Shown in pieces: positions 19,343 through 27,567 of a stretch of DNA of 64,000 nucleotides. This DNA is from Candidatus Endomicrobiellum glyptotermitis (GTDB lineage Bacteria; Elusimicrobiota; Endomicrobiia; Endomicrobiales; Endomicrobiaceae), in assembly GCA_031267715.1 (NCBI GenBank), contig JAIRYQ010000002.1, forward strand, positions 248,001 through 312,000, read 5' to 3'. A program made the position numbers and the translations under genes. Each line of letters begins with the position of its first letter. Positions within the stretch are counted from its first letter, which is position 1. The notes beneath the pieces were generated by a model, which ran no database searches, was not told the origin of the DNA, and saw nothing but the letters and a program-made list of their open reading frames with translations.

Positions 19343-20601
19343 AAACACTCTATTTAGAATGTTCTATGGGTGCCTCTGGGGATATGCTAATGGGGGCTTT
19401 GCTAGAACTGATTGAAGATAAAATAGATTTTTTAAAGCAAATAAACTCGCTTGGATTTTTAAATCTTAGAGTAAATATGAAATCTGTTAAGAAATGCGGT
19501 ATCGTAGGAACGCACATGCTAGTAAGCATAAATAAAAAACAAGAAGATACTACTCAAAATGTTCGCATTGATACACAACAGCACTACAAAAACAAAAGAG
19601 ACTATTACAACTCAAATAAAAACAATCTCATAAATATTAAAAAAATTAAAAACGTGATTAGACAGTTACAGGTTAGTCAAAACGTTAAAAATAATTCCCT
19701 TGATATATATCGTTTGATTGCTGAGGCTGAAGCTGATGTGCATAGATGTCCAGTTGAGTACATACATTTTCATGAAATAGGTAATACTGATGCTTTAGTG
19801 GATATAATAGGTGTATGCATGCTGATAGAGTATCTTAAACCTGAAGAAATAATAGTATCACCAATTAATGTGGGTAGCGGGTTCACAAGTTGCCAACATG
19901 GCATGTTGCCCGTGCCGGCTCCTGCTACAGCTCGTATTCTACAGGATATTCCAATTTATAACGATAATAACAGTGTGCGTGATGAATTATGTACGCCTAC
20001 TGGTGCTGCTATTATCAAACATTTTGCAACAAATTTTAAACAAATGCCGAGAATGTGCGTAAAAAAAATAGGTTATGGAATGGGAACAAAAAATTTTGGA
20101 ATTGCAAATTGTGTACGCTCATTTTTGGGAGAAACTGAAACCGGAACTAGAGAGACAAGTGATACCATAGTTAAGTTAGAGTGCAATCTAGACGATATGA
20201 CAGGTGAAGCTATGGGTTTTGCCGTAGATTTACTACTTGAAAAAGGAGCACTTGACGTTTTTACTACACCTATTCAAACAAAAAAAAGCCGTCCTGCTAT
20301 TTTATTAACTTGTATGTGTGACGAACATAAATCAGATTTTTTTATAGAATTAATGCTCCGCCACACAACTACTTTCGGTGTGCGAAAAAATACTTGTGAT
20401 AGGTATACGCTAAAACGTAAAATTTCAATACAAAAAACACTATATGGCAATATAAGAGTAAAAACAGGAGAAGGATATAGCGTGAAGAAAGTTAAGCCTG
20501 AATGTGATGATGTTATAAAAGCCGCACGCTTAAATAATGTATCTTTTAGCGACGTCAACAACATTATCAATCTAACAAAGAAAAAAATATGGACAAAATA
20601 A
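19339..20601 (+). CDS. larC: LarC, nickel insertion protein (pyridinium bisthiocarboxylate nickel chelatase)
   Basis: A CTP-dependent cyclometallase that inserts nickel into the bisthiolated pyridinium precursor. Its 420 residues include the N-terminal [36 protein letters not shown] (about residue 145), [22 protein letters not shown] and the C-terminal domain starting [18 protein letters not shown] (about 280). In Lactobacillus plantarum the two halves are separate frames joined by programmed frameshifting; here they are one uninterrupted frame. A short Asn/Lys-rich insertion lies around residues 75-110. The gene overlaps larB by four bases and larE by thirteen. Confidence 0.93.
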   Translation: MKTLYLECSMGASGDMLMGALLELIEDKIDFLKQINSLGFLNLRVNMKSVKKCGIVGTHMLVSINKKQEDTTQNVRIDTQQHYKNKRDYYNSNKNNLINIKKIKNVIRQLQVSQNVKNNSLDIYRLIAEAEADVHRCPVEYIHFHEIGNTDALVDIIGVCMLIEYLKPEEIIVSPINVGSGFTSCQHGMLPVPAPATARILQDIPIYNDNNSVRDELCTPTGAAIIKHFATNFKQMPRMCVKKIGYGMGTKNFGIANCVRSFLGETETGTRETSDTIVKLECNLDDMTGEAMGFAVDLLLEKGALDVFTTPIQTKKSRPAILLTCMCDEHKSDFFIELMLRHTTTFGVRKNTCDRYTLKRKISIQKTLYGNIRVKTGEGYSVKKVKPECDDVIKAARLNNVSFSDVNNIINLTKKKIWTK

Positions 20602-21446
20602 AGCAAAAATATGAGATACTTAAACAATACATATATGACTTAAATAGTGTAATTGTTGCGTTTTCGGGAGGTGTAGACTCAACTTTTTTATTAAAAACGA
20701 CTCAGAAAGTTTTGGGTGACAAAGTTATTGCCATAACAGCAAAATCATATTCATTCCCACAACGAGAACTAAATGAAGCAATAAGATTTTGTAAAAAACA
20801 AAACATCAAACATATTATTTTTAATTCAGAAGAACTAAGTATCAGGGGATTTTCTGACAACACAGTTGACCGTTGTTATCTCTGCAAAAAAGAGTTGTTT
20901 TCAAAAATTTGGAATATAGCCGAAGAGAAGAACATAAGACACGTGCTTGAAGCCTCAAACCAGGACGATAGTAATGATTATCGTCCTGGTTTGAAAGCGG
21001 TACATGAATACAACGTAAAAAGTCCGTTGCGTTATGCCAAACTTAAAAAAAACGAAATCCGTATACTTTCAAAAAAAATTAGGCTTCCAACATGGAACAA
21101 ACAGTCTTTTGCTTGCCTATCTTCACGTTTTCCCTATGGAGAACAAATTACTTTATCACGCTTGTCGATGATAGAGCTTGCGGAACAACTGCTTCTAGAC
21201 ATGGGACTCATACAAGTTAGAGTGCGTTATCACGGTGATCTTGCACGAATTGAAACTGACGAACACGGGTTTAACGTTCTTATGAATCGCGGTCAACGCG
21301 AGAAAGTGCATAAATACTTTAAAAAAATAGGATTTATTTACACCGCAATAGATATTTTGGGATACCGGACTGGAAGTATGAACGAAACACTAACAAAATC
21401 TACTAATAAAATTCAGAACATTAAAAACCATAATTCTAAGCTATAA
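20589..21446 (+). CDS. larE: LarE, ATP-dependent sulfur transferase for the nickel-pincer cofactor
   Basis: LarE adenylates the pyridinium carboxylates and converts them to thiocarboxylates. The 285-residue protein has an N-terminal PP-loop ATPase domain with AFSGGVDS (residues 24-31) and the family motif [15 protein letters not shown] (123-137). A cysteine in [11 protein letters not shown] is at position 176, the position of the sacrificial cysteine in the L. plantarum enzyme. A CYLC pair at 96-99 may join Cys176 in holding an iron-sulfur cluster, as proposed for three-cysteine LarE proteins. The coding sequence holds a perfect 16-bp inverted repeat (20955-20994). It is the last gene of the plus-strand island and converges on xerD. 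Confidence 0.94.
   Translation: MDKIKQKYEILKQYIYDLNSVIVAFSGGVDSTFLLKTTQKVLGDKVIAITAKSYSFPQRELNEAIRFCKKQNIKHIIFNSEELSIRGFSDNTVDRCYLCKKELFSKIWNIAEEKNIRHVLEASNQDDSNDYRPGLKAVHEYNVKSPLRYAKLKKNEIRILSKKIRLPTWNKQSFACLSSRFPYGEQITLSRLSMIELAEQLLLDMGLIQVRVRYHGDLARIETDEHGFNVLMNRGQREKVHKYFKKIGFIYTAIDILGYRTGSMNETLTKSTNKIQNIKNHNSKL
20955..20994 (+). repeat. Perfect 16-bp inverted repeat inside larE
   Basis: TCAAACCAGGACGATA (20955-20970) and TATCGTCCTGGTTTGA (20979-20994) are exact reverse complements around an 8-base loop. They encode the conserved [13 protein letters not shown] region of LarE. A stem this long and perfect is very unlikely by chance in this window and would form a stable mRNA hairpin within the reading frame. 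Confidence 0.9.
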
Positions 21447-21465
21447 ATCGAATTTTTATTATTTG

Positions 21466-22350
21466 TTACCACCTTGGATGAAATTTTTTATATTGTTCTA
21501 TTATTTTGCCTCTCTCAAGATGTGTGTAAATTTGCGTGGTTGCAATTGAAACATGCCCTAGCATCTCTTGAACAAAACGAATCTCAGCACCACCTGCAAG
21601 TAAATGACTTGCAAAAGAGTGTCTCAAAGTATGTGGTGTAATGTTTTTAATAATCCCAACACCTTTAGCCATATTTTTTAGCTGCCTCCAAAATTCCACT
21701 CTTGAAAGTTTCTTACCTAACCTAGAAATGAACATATTATCTTCTGTGGTTAAAGCCGGTTTCCGTTTCCTTAAATAAATATCGACAAACTTTTTGGCTT
21801 TTTGTCCAAAAGGAATAAGTCTTTCTTTGGACCCTTTACCCAAAACACTCAAAAAACAATTTTCTAAGTTCATATTAGAAAACTTCAGATCTACAAGTTC
21901 AGAAACCCTCAACCCAGTAGCGTACATAAGTTCAAGCATTGCCTTATTTCTTATATGCACTTCATCATTAGAATTTATAGAATTTAAGAGAAAAGTAACT
22001 TCATCAAAGGTAAGTATACACGGTAAATTTTTAGGTACTTTCGGAGATGTCAAATATAATGTAGGATCATTTTTTACTAAATTCTCCAGGCTTAAAAATC
22101 TATAAAATTGCTTCAAGGATTCAATAAGTCTACAAATAGATCTCGGATTTAAACCTTCAGTTTTTAATTTCCATAAAAAATCAGTTATATCATGATGTTC
22201 AAAATCCTCAATAAAAATTTGCCCTTTTTTAGCAAACTTAATAAGCTTCAGGATGTCACTTTTGTAAGCTAAAACCGTATTTTTAGATAACCCTTTCTCA
22301 GCAACTACATAAGAAACAAAATTGTCAAGTGCCTCTTTGCAATTTAACAT
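21466..22350 (-). CDS. xerD: Tyrosine recombinase XerD/XerC family
   Basis: A site-specific recombinase that resolves chromosome dimers at dif together with FtsK, whose gene lies 2.3 kb away. The 294-residue protein has an N-terminal SAM-like core-binding domain and a C-terminal catalytic domain with all active residues: Arg148 (ATGLRVSEL), Lys172 (GKGSKER), His240 and Arg243 (HTLRHSF), His266 (GHVSIATT) and the nucleophile Tyr275 (TQIYTH). Length and lack of extra domains favour a housekeeping Xer over a phage integrase. The assignment to XerD rather than XerC or a single XerH-like enzyme is tentative. It is convergent with larE, 19 bases apart, and follows the hydrolase gene at 22370. Confidence 0.9.
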   Translation of the reverse strand: MLNCKEALDNFVSYVVAEKGLSKNTVLAYKSDILKLIKFAKKGQIFIEDFEHHDITDFLWKLKTEGLNPRSICRLIESLKQFYRFLSLENLVKNDPTLYLTSPKVPKNLPCILTFDEVTFLLNSINSNDEVHIRNKAMLELMYATGLRVSELVDLKFSNMNLENCFLSVLGKGSKERLIPFGQKAKKFVDIYLRKRKPALTTEDNMFISRLGKKLSRVEFWRQLKNMAKGVGIIKNITPHTLRHSFASHLLAGGAEIRFVQEMLGHVSIATTQIYTHLERGKIIEQYKKFHPRW

Positions 22351-22369
22351 TTTTTCAAACTTTTGACTG

Positions 22370-22990
22370 TTATTTTAAATATGAATTATGTCTTAATTCA
22401 TTTGCTAATATAGTTTTACTTCCGTGTCCGGGATAAATGACAAGAGATGGATTTAATTTCTTTATTTTAGAAAGAGAATTTAAAATTTCTTCGTAATTCC
22501 CGCCAATCAAATCTGTTCTGCCTATTGTACCTGCAAAAAGAGTGTCTCCAGTAATCAAAAAGTCATAAAATAATAAGCAGATACTACCTTTTGTATGACC
22601 GGGTGTATGTATAACTTTAAAAGTTGTAAAAGTTAACTCCACCTCTTGATTATCCTCAAGAGTTATTTCAGGCATCTTAATGGTTCCTGGAAAAGTAAAT
22701 AACTCGGAAGCACTTTTAAAAGAATTGGTAGATGTTCCCAACTCATACTTGTGTATAGCCAAAGGAATTTTAAATTCCGCACGTATTTGATCATCAGATA
22801 ACACATGATCGTAATGACCATGTGTATTTACTATCATTTCTGGTTTTAATTTATCTTTCGCTAACTCAAAAATTACTTTTTCCCCATCTTCTCCTGGATC
22901 TATAACTACCGCTCGTAAACTTTCAGAATCATAAATTACATAGCAGTTCTCAGCTAAAACACCAGATACAATCCTCTTTATCTTTATCAT
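22370..22990 (-). CDS. Metallo-beta-lactamase-fold hydrolase (glyoxalase II-like, YcbL type)
   Basis: A 206-residue single-domain MBL hydrolase. Metal ligands are visible in order: THGHYDH near residue 56, HTPGHTKGS near 132, ITGDTLFAGTIGRTDL near 146 and the final YPGHGS near 187. The DTLFAGTIGRTD segment and short C-terminus are typical of YcbL-like thioesterases related to hydroxyacylglutathione hydrolase, but without the substrate-binding helical domain of true GloB. The substrate is unknown. The ATG directly follows the pgpA stop, so it is in the pgsA-pgpA transcription unit. Confidence 0.87.
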   Translation of the reverse strand: MIKIKRIVSGVLAENCYVIYDSESLRAVVIDPGEDGEKVIFELAKDKLKPEMIVNTHGHYDHVLSDDQIRAEFKIPLAIHKYELGTSTNSFKSASELFTFPGTIKMPEITLEDNQEVELTFTTFKVIHTPGHTKGSICLLFYDFLITGDTLFAGTIGRTDLIGGNYEEILNSLSKIKKLNPSLVIYPGHGSKTILANELRHNSYLK

Positions 22991-23437
22991 TCATTTCACC
23001 ACCATGATAATTTGTAATATGACATTCACAAGTATCCCTGCCGCAATATCATCTAAAGTAATTCCAAATCCACATTTTAATTTTTGCAACTTTTTTACAA
23101 ATAAAGGTTTCCCTATATCAAATACCCTAAACAACAAGAGACCCACGGATAAAACTATCAAGGTTTTTGGTAAAAATGCAACTGAAAACCATGATCCAGC
23201 AACTTCATCTATGACTATTCTTTGGTCATCCTTTTTATTATAAATAATTTCAGCGATAGAAGAAAACAAAACTGAAACAATAAATATTACAACAAGTAGA
23301 AAAACTTGAAATACGTATCTATTAGGGGCAAACAACATCCAAAGCAAAAATCCAATTATACCTCCAAATGTTCCTGGAATACACTTTAAATAGCCTACAC
23401 CAAAAACAGAAGAAAAAAGTATTATTATTTTATTCAC
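22991..23437 (-). CDS. pgpA: Phosphatidylglycerophosphatase A
   Basis: Removes the phosphate from phosphatidylglycerophosphate to give phosphatidylglycerol. The 148-residue membrane protein has the family's N-terminal GTFGGIIGFLLW, the acidic active-site motif VIDEVAGSW (near residue 77) and the C-terminal DIAAGILVNVILQ. Three to four membrane segments fit. It lies five bases after pgsA, which makes its substrate, so the two steps of phosphatidylglycerol synthesis are adjacent and coupled. Confidence 0.92.
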   Translation of the reverse strand: MNKIIILFSSVFGVGYLKCIPGTFGGIIGFLLWMLFAPNRYVFQVFLLVVIFIVSVLFSSIAEIIYNKKDDQRIVIDEVAGSWFSVAFLPKTLIVLSVGLLLFRVFDIGKPLFVKKLQKLKCGFGITLDDIAAGILVNVILQIIMVVK

Positions 23438-23442
23438 TTTTT

Positions 23443-24057
23443 TTAATTTTCAGTCAATATTTTTTTATATTTCCAAACATATTTTACTCCCGAATAAACC
23501 GCAAGTACAACAACGACAAAAGTCACCCAAAACGGCGTTTTTTCCATTACAATAAATATTGCAGAATGAGAATTTTTCAGAGTATTTTGTGTTATCCCAA
23601 AAAACTTAAAAAATGCCTTATTAACTACCAAAATTATTATTGCCATTATAACTATAATTGCTATCATCTGCGACATAGTTTTAAGCTTAGCAGTCCTATC
23701 CGCAGGTATCACTACACTTTTAACAGCAGCGATGTAACGTAAGCCCGTCATTAGAAATTCTCTTGCAATTATTATTATAACCATCCACGCTGCGACTCCA
23801 AGTATTGGGATCTTAACAAAATATATAAAAGCGGCTGATATCAACAATTTATCGGCAAGAGGATCCAAAAATATCCCCAGTGGCGTCACTGTTTTATTTT
23901 TTCTCGCTATTAGGCCATCGAGTAAATCTGTAATAGACGCAGTACAAAAAACAAGCAATGCTATAATACTGTTGTAAATTCCACCTAATTCCATAAATAA
24001 AACAAAAAATGGAACCATACACATTCTTGTTATAGTAAGTCTATTTGCTATATTCAT
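23443..24057 (-). CDS. pgsA: CDP-diacylglycerol--glycerol-3-phosphate 3-phosphatidyltransferase
   Basis: An inner-membrane enzyme that makes phosphatidylglycerophosphate from CDP-diacylglycerol and glycerol-3-phosphate. The CDP-alcohol phosphotransferase signature is intact: DLLDGLIARKNKT followed by LGIFLDPLADK (about residues 43-68), containing the required aspartates. Start MNIANRLTITRMCMVPFFV and GLRYIAA further on are typical of PgsA. Length is 204 residues, with several membrane segments. GGAGAAAG lies just before the ATG. It leads a minus-strand unit with pgpA, the MBL hydrolase and xerD. Confidence 0.95.
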   Translation of the reverse strand: MNIANRLTITRMCMVPFFVLFMELGGIYNSIIALLVFCTASITDLLDGLIARKNKTVTPLGIFLDPLADKLLISAAFIYFVKIPILGVAAWMVIIIIAREFLMTGLRYIAAVKSVVIPADRTAKLKTMSQMIAIIVIMAIIILVVNKAFFKFFGITQNTLKNSHSAIFIVMEKTPFWVTFVVVVLAVYSGVKYVWKYKKILTEN

Positions 24058-24624
24058 TTACTTTCTCCACGCGTATAACGCGTATAACCAAAAAAATCAC
24101 ACACATTGCACGACCTGCGATGGTGCCAACCTCTTAGCTATTTCATATAGTTTCTTATTTTTAAAAACAATACCTTTTTCTCATCTTCATAGACGAAAAT
24201 TCATAATGCTCTCTTTAATTCTTTTCAAATCTACACCAACAAACACCTACAAAGTCTAAAAGAGTCGCGGGAGTGAAATTTTCACTAATTGCAAACACTA
24301 TTAGCATGTTTGTGTGTGTGAGACACAATGGCAACCAACATACATACAGCTACTAACTACAACAGTCTGCCTATTTTTTGAAGACTATGTGGATATATCT
24401 ATAGTCTTTTTCTTTTACCGTAAAAACATATTTACTACTTCTATGAAACTTTCTAATTTATATACCCCCTCCCCACAATTTTTTTGTCAGCTTTTCCTAT
24501 TTTTTTAAAAAACACACCAACTTTATCATCATACGCCCGAACAACAAAAGTTACTCTTTCAATAAATATCTAGTATCTCAACAATGAATTTTTATGTTTT
24601 GTTTTATGTTTACAGTTAGTTCAT
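24058..24624. other. Gap between ftsK and pgsA
   Basis: About 570 bases with no recognisable gene. A 9-base unit GCGTATAAC is repeated in tandem at 24071-24079 and 24080-24088, right before pgsA; on the transcribed strand this gives two adjacent GTTATACGC copies. Its closeness to the start suggests a control element or a promoter -10 duplication, but this is not proven. A GT-rich stretch is seen near 24310-24330. Confidence 0.4.
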
Positions 24625-26799
24625 TCAATTTTTTTCTATTTTATCTTTTAAATGATCTCCTACTTTATTATAATCTATTTGCCATTTATTGCTACCCTCT
24701 GGCTTTGTTATAAAACCTCTCATTTCAAGTATACTCAATACATTAGTAGCTCTTGCAGATCCTCCAAAATTTGCTTTAAGTAAATCCTGAGATACACGTC
24801 TACGCTCATTTATAAGTTTAAGAGCTGGAATTAAATCTTTTTCTCCTTTATCCTCCCAACCAGGAATACTCTTGCCTTCAATTTCGACAGCCATAGGTTC
24901 ATAAATTCTGGGAAATCTTTGATTATTTATAAAAGAGACAACTCTTCCAGCTTCTTTCAATGAAACATAGGCTCCTTGGAGACGAATAGGCTTTGCTTCT
25001 CCAGGTGGCAAAAACAACATATCACCTCTACCAATTAAACACTCGGCTCCAAGTATATCCAAAATAACTCTTGAATCTATTTTAGATGTTGTCTGAAACG
25101 ATAGTCTCGCAGGAAAATTGGCCTTAATAATACCAGTTATTATATTAACTGATGGCCTTTGAGTCGCAAGAATTAAATGTATACCTACAGCTCTAGCCAT
25201 TTGAGCCAAACGTTGTATAGAATCCTCTATCTCTTTTTGTGCCGTAAGCATTAAATCCGCAAACTCATCTACTATAACAATGATATAAAATTCCTTCTCA
25301 CCACCAATACTAGTCACTTTATTGTTGTATTCTTCAATATTTCTCACCATTTGTCTTGCAAACTTTGCATATCTCCCATCCATAACTACAACAAGCCTTT
25401 TTAAAGCTTTTGCAGCGTCTTTAGAATTCGTTATAACATCCGCGTTAACTGCATAAGTACACGGATTATATATATGAGGGATATCCTTATAAATAGACAT
25501 TTCGACTCGCTTGGGATCAATTAACATAAATTTCACTTCATCAGGACGTGCTTTATATAAAACAGAAAGTATTATGGAATGAATACCAACGCTTTTACCC
25601 GAGCCCGTAGAACCTGCAATTAAAAGGTGTGGCATTGAAGCCAAATTGGTAACATAACTCAAGCCATCAGTTGTCTTGCCCAAAGCTAAAGTAATTAAAG
25701 ATTTTGAATTTTCGAAAGCACTACTTCCTAAAATTCCTCTCAAACCAACACTGACACTTGAATGATTAGGTACTTCTATTCCCACAGCTGCCTTTTCAGG
25801 AACAGGAATAACTCTTACTGATGCAGAACGCATAACAAGAGAAATATTGTCAATAATATTAGACAAAGCTTGTATTCTTATTCCTGGAGCCAAAACTAAA
25901 TCATAACGCGTAATAACAGGACCTGGAATAACATCCCTAACTTCCGCATTAATGCCAAAATCTGCAAGAGTTTTTCTTAAAAGTCTCGCCCTCTCAAAAA
26001 AATCGTTTTTATTTATATCAAAATTTGTTGCAGAACCAACACCAAGTAAGTCAATAGGAGGAAGCCTATAGGCAAGAGTTCTACTGTTAGCTTTTTTATG
26101 ATCAGAAACCATTTTGACTGAACTTCCTAACTTTTTATCCTCTTCTTTCTCACGCTCACTTACAATATTTGGTCTTATAAACTCAGATCTAGGGATTTTA
26201 GAAGCAGGCTCTTGTTTCAATACAAGTTTTGTTTCGTTTTTTTGCCCTATATTTTGAGTCTCCTTTTTTCTTAATATTAATGAGTTAACTTTAAACTTTT
26301 TCAGGGAATCATACATACAAGAAACTAATGAGTGTTTTAAAATTCTTACAAGAGAGAGAAAAAATACAGATATAGCTACACTTATACAAAGCCACGTACC
26401 AAAAAGTTCATTTAAAAACATATATAGCCCATCTCCGATCCAACCGCCAGAAAGTCCCGATAGAAACGTAAAATGAAAATGCATCACCTCAAACAACACA
26501 GCGGCAGAAACAATAAAAATGATAGACCATGTAAAATAAAACTTTCTTCCAAAGCTAACAGATTGCTTGACTTGTATTATAAAATACCGGAAAAACAATA
26601 AAGATACAAAATACGATGCTGTTCCAAACACACTCAACATCACACTATAGAAGGCTCGTCCCAATACACCTGACTTAGTCGGTAAAACAAAAATATAAAC
26701 ACTAAAAAAAAATATTAACGCAAAAAACAAGGTTATTATTCCTTTATCTTTTTTTAAAACACCTTGTTTTTTGTTCTTATTTTTTTTATTTTCCAACAC
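24625..26799 (-). CDS. ftsK: DNA translocase FtsK/SpoIIIE
   Basis: A division-linked DNA pump that moves the chromosome termini and activates Xer recombination. The 724-residue protein has four N-terminal membrane segments (about residues 20-165), a short linker, then the motor: LPPIDLL and the alpha domain, Walker A LIAGSTGSGKSVG (about 405-417), Walker B IIVIVDEFADLM (about 510), and a C-terminal gamma winged helix (about 655-718) with RRRVSQDLLKANFGGSARA for recognising KOPS-like sequences. The linker is short, as in SpoIIIE-type members. The start codon appears to be GTG. xerD is close by. Confidence 0.95.
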   Translation of the reverse strand: MLENKKNKNKKQGVLKKDKGIITLFFALIFFFSVYIFVLPTKSGVLGRAFYSVMLSVFGTASYFVSLLFFRYFIIQVKQSVSFGRKFYFTWSIIFIVSAAVLFEVMHFHFTFLSGLSGGWIGDGLYMFLNELFGTWLCISVAISVFFLSLVRILKHSLVSCMYDSLKKFKVNSLILRKKETQNIGQKNETKLVLKQEPASKIPRSEFIRPNIVSEREKEEDKKLGSSVKMVSDHKKANSRTLAYRLPPIDLLGVGSATNFDINKNDFFERARLLRKTLADFGINAEVRDVIPGPVITRYDLVLAPGIRIQALSNIIDNISLVMRSASVRVIPVPEKAAVGIEVPNHSSVSVGLRGILGSSAFENSKSLITLALGKTTDGLSYVTNLASMPHLLIAGSTGSGKSVGIHSIILSVLYKARPDEVKFMLIDPKRVEMSIYKDIPHIYNPCTYAVNADVITNSKDAAKALKRLVVVMDGRYAKFARQMVRNIEEYNNKVTSIGGEKEFYIIVIVDEFADLMLTAQKEIEDSIQRLAQMARAVGIHLILATQRPSVNIITGIIKANFPARLSFQTTSKIDSRVILDILGAECLIGRGDMLFLPPGEAKPIRLQGAYVSLKEAGRVVSFINNQRFPRIYEPMAVEIEGKSIPGWEDKGEKDLIPALKLINERRRVSQDLLKANFGGSARATNVLSILEMRGFITKPEGSNKWQIDYNKVGDHLKDKIEKN

Positions 26800-26878
26800 A
26801 AAAATGACCCTAATTTTGAGAAGTTTACTTTAATAGACACGCTAGACTTGTTTTTAAACAAAAAGTTTAAATATACTT

Positions 26879-27361
26879 TTAAACCTTTTCTACCTCAAAT
26901 AAATCCTGGTTTAGATTTACTAACTTTCCATTTTCTACTAATATTTTTAATATCTTTGTCTTAAAAGTGGCTTTTACTTCATTCATAACTTTCATCGCTT
27001 CAATTATACATATAGCTTCCCCAATTTCAACAATATCCCCTTCGTTAATAAATACCGCAGACGACGGAGACGGAGATCTATAGAATACACCCGTTATCGG
27101 AGACTTTATTACCTCACTCAAGGCTATTGAAGCTGTCGCGGATTCCTTTTGATCCTCATCAGAGCTCAAAGATTTTTGTTCTTTTATTTTTTTTTGAATT
27201 ACCGCATAATCATTATCACCACTGCCATCACTCTTATCGTAACGGTCTTTACGCTTTATATAAATTTTATGACCTTTTGAATTTATCTCAAGTTCTTGAA
27301 TATTCTCATCCTTCATTATCTCATAAAGCGATCTCACTCCATCTATAATATCATTACTCAT
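26879..27361 (-). CDS. accB: Biotin carboxyl carrier protein of acetyl-CoA carboxylase
   Basis: Carries the biotin between the carboxylase and carboxyltransferase of acetyl-CoA carboxylase, the first step of fatty-acid synthesis. The 160-residue protein has an N-terminal helical part, a charged linker (about residues 40-85) rich in Lys, Asp and Ser, and a C-terminal biotinyl domain. The biotin lysine is Lys124 in EAMKVMNEV. The thumb segment SPSPSSAVFINEGD is also present. accC, which usually follows, is absent; ftsK comes next after 79 bases. accA, accD and accC must be elsewhere. Confidence 0.95.
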   Translation of the reverse strand: MSNDIIDGVRSLYEIMKDENIQELEINSKGHKIYIKRKDRYDKSDGSGDNDYAVIQKKIKEQKSLSSDEDQKESATASIALSEVIKSPITGVFYRSPSPSSAVFINEGDIVEIGEAICIIEAMKVMNEVKATFKTKILKILVENGKLVNLNQDLFEVEKV

Positions 27362-27567
27362 AGAAACCTTTTATACAGAGAGGCGTATAATCTGAACAAA
27401 ACATACCCCTCACTCCACCTACCAAAGTAACATTTCAACATTAGCCTGGTTCTTATAACAAAAAACAATTAATTACACCTCAAGACAAATATAAATAACA
27501 CGCTAAACTATTAAACAAACATGAGCAGTTTTTCTAAAAAAACAATATAAAAAAACCTTCCTTCAGT

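Noticed and set aside
21466-22350. Tyrosine recombinase as a phage or island integrase
   Set aside because: Size and motif pattern match housekeeping Xer proteins, and it sits in an operon-like run with pgsA and pgpA rather than next to a tRNA or phage genes.
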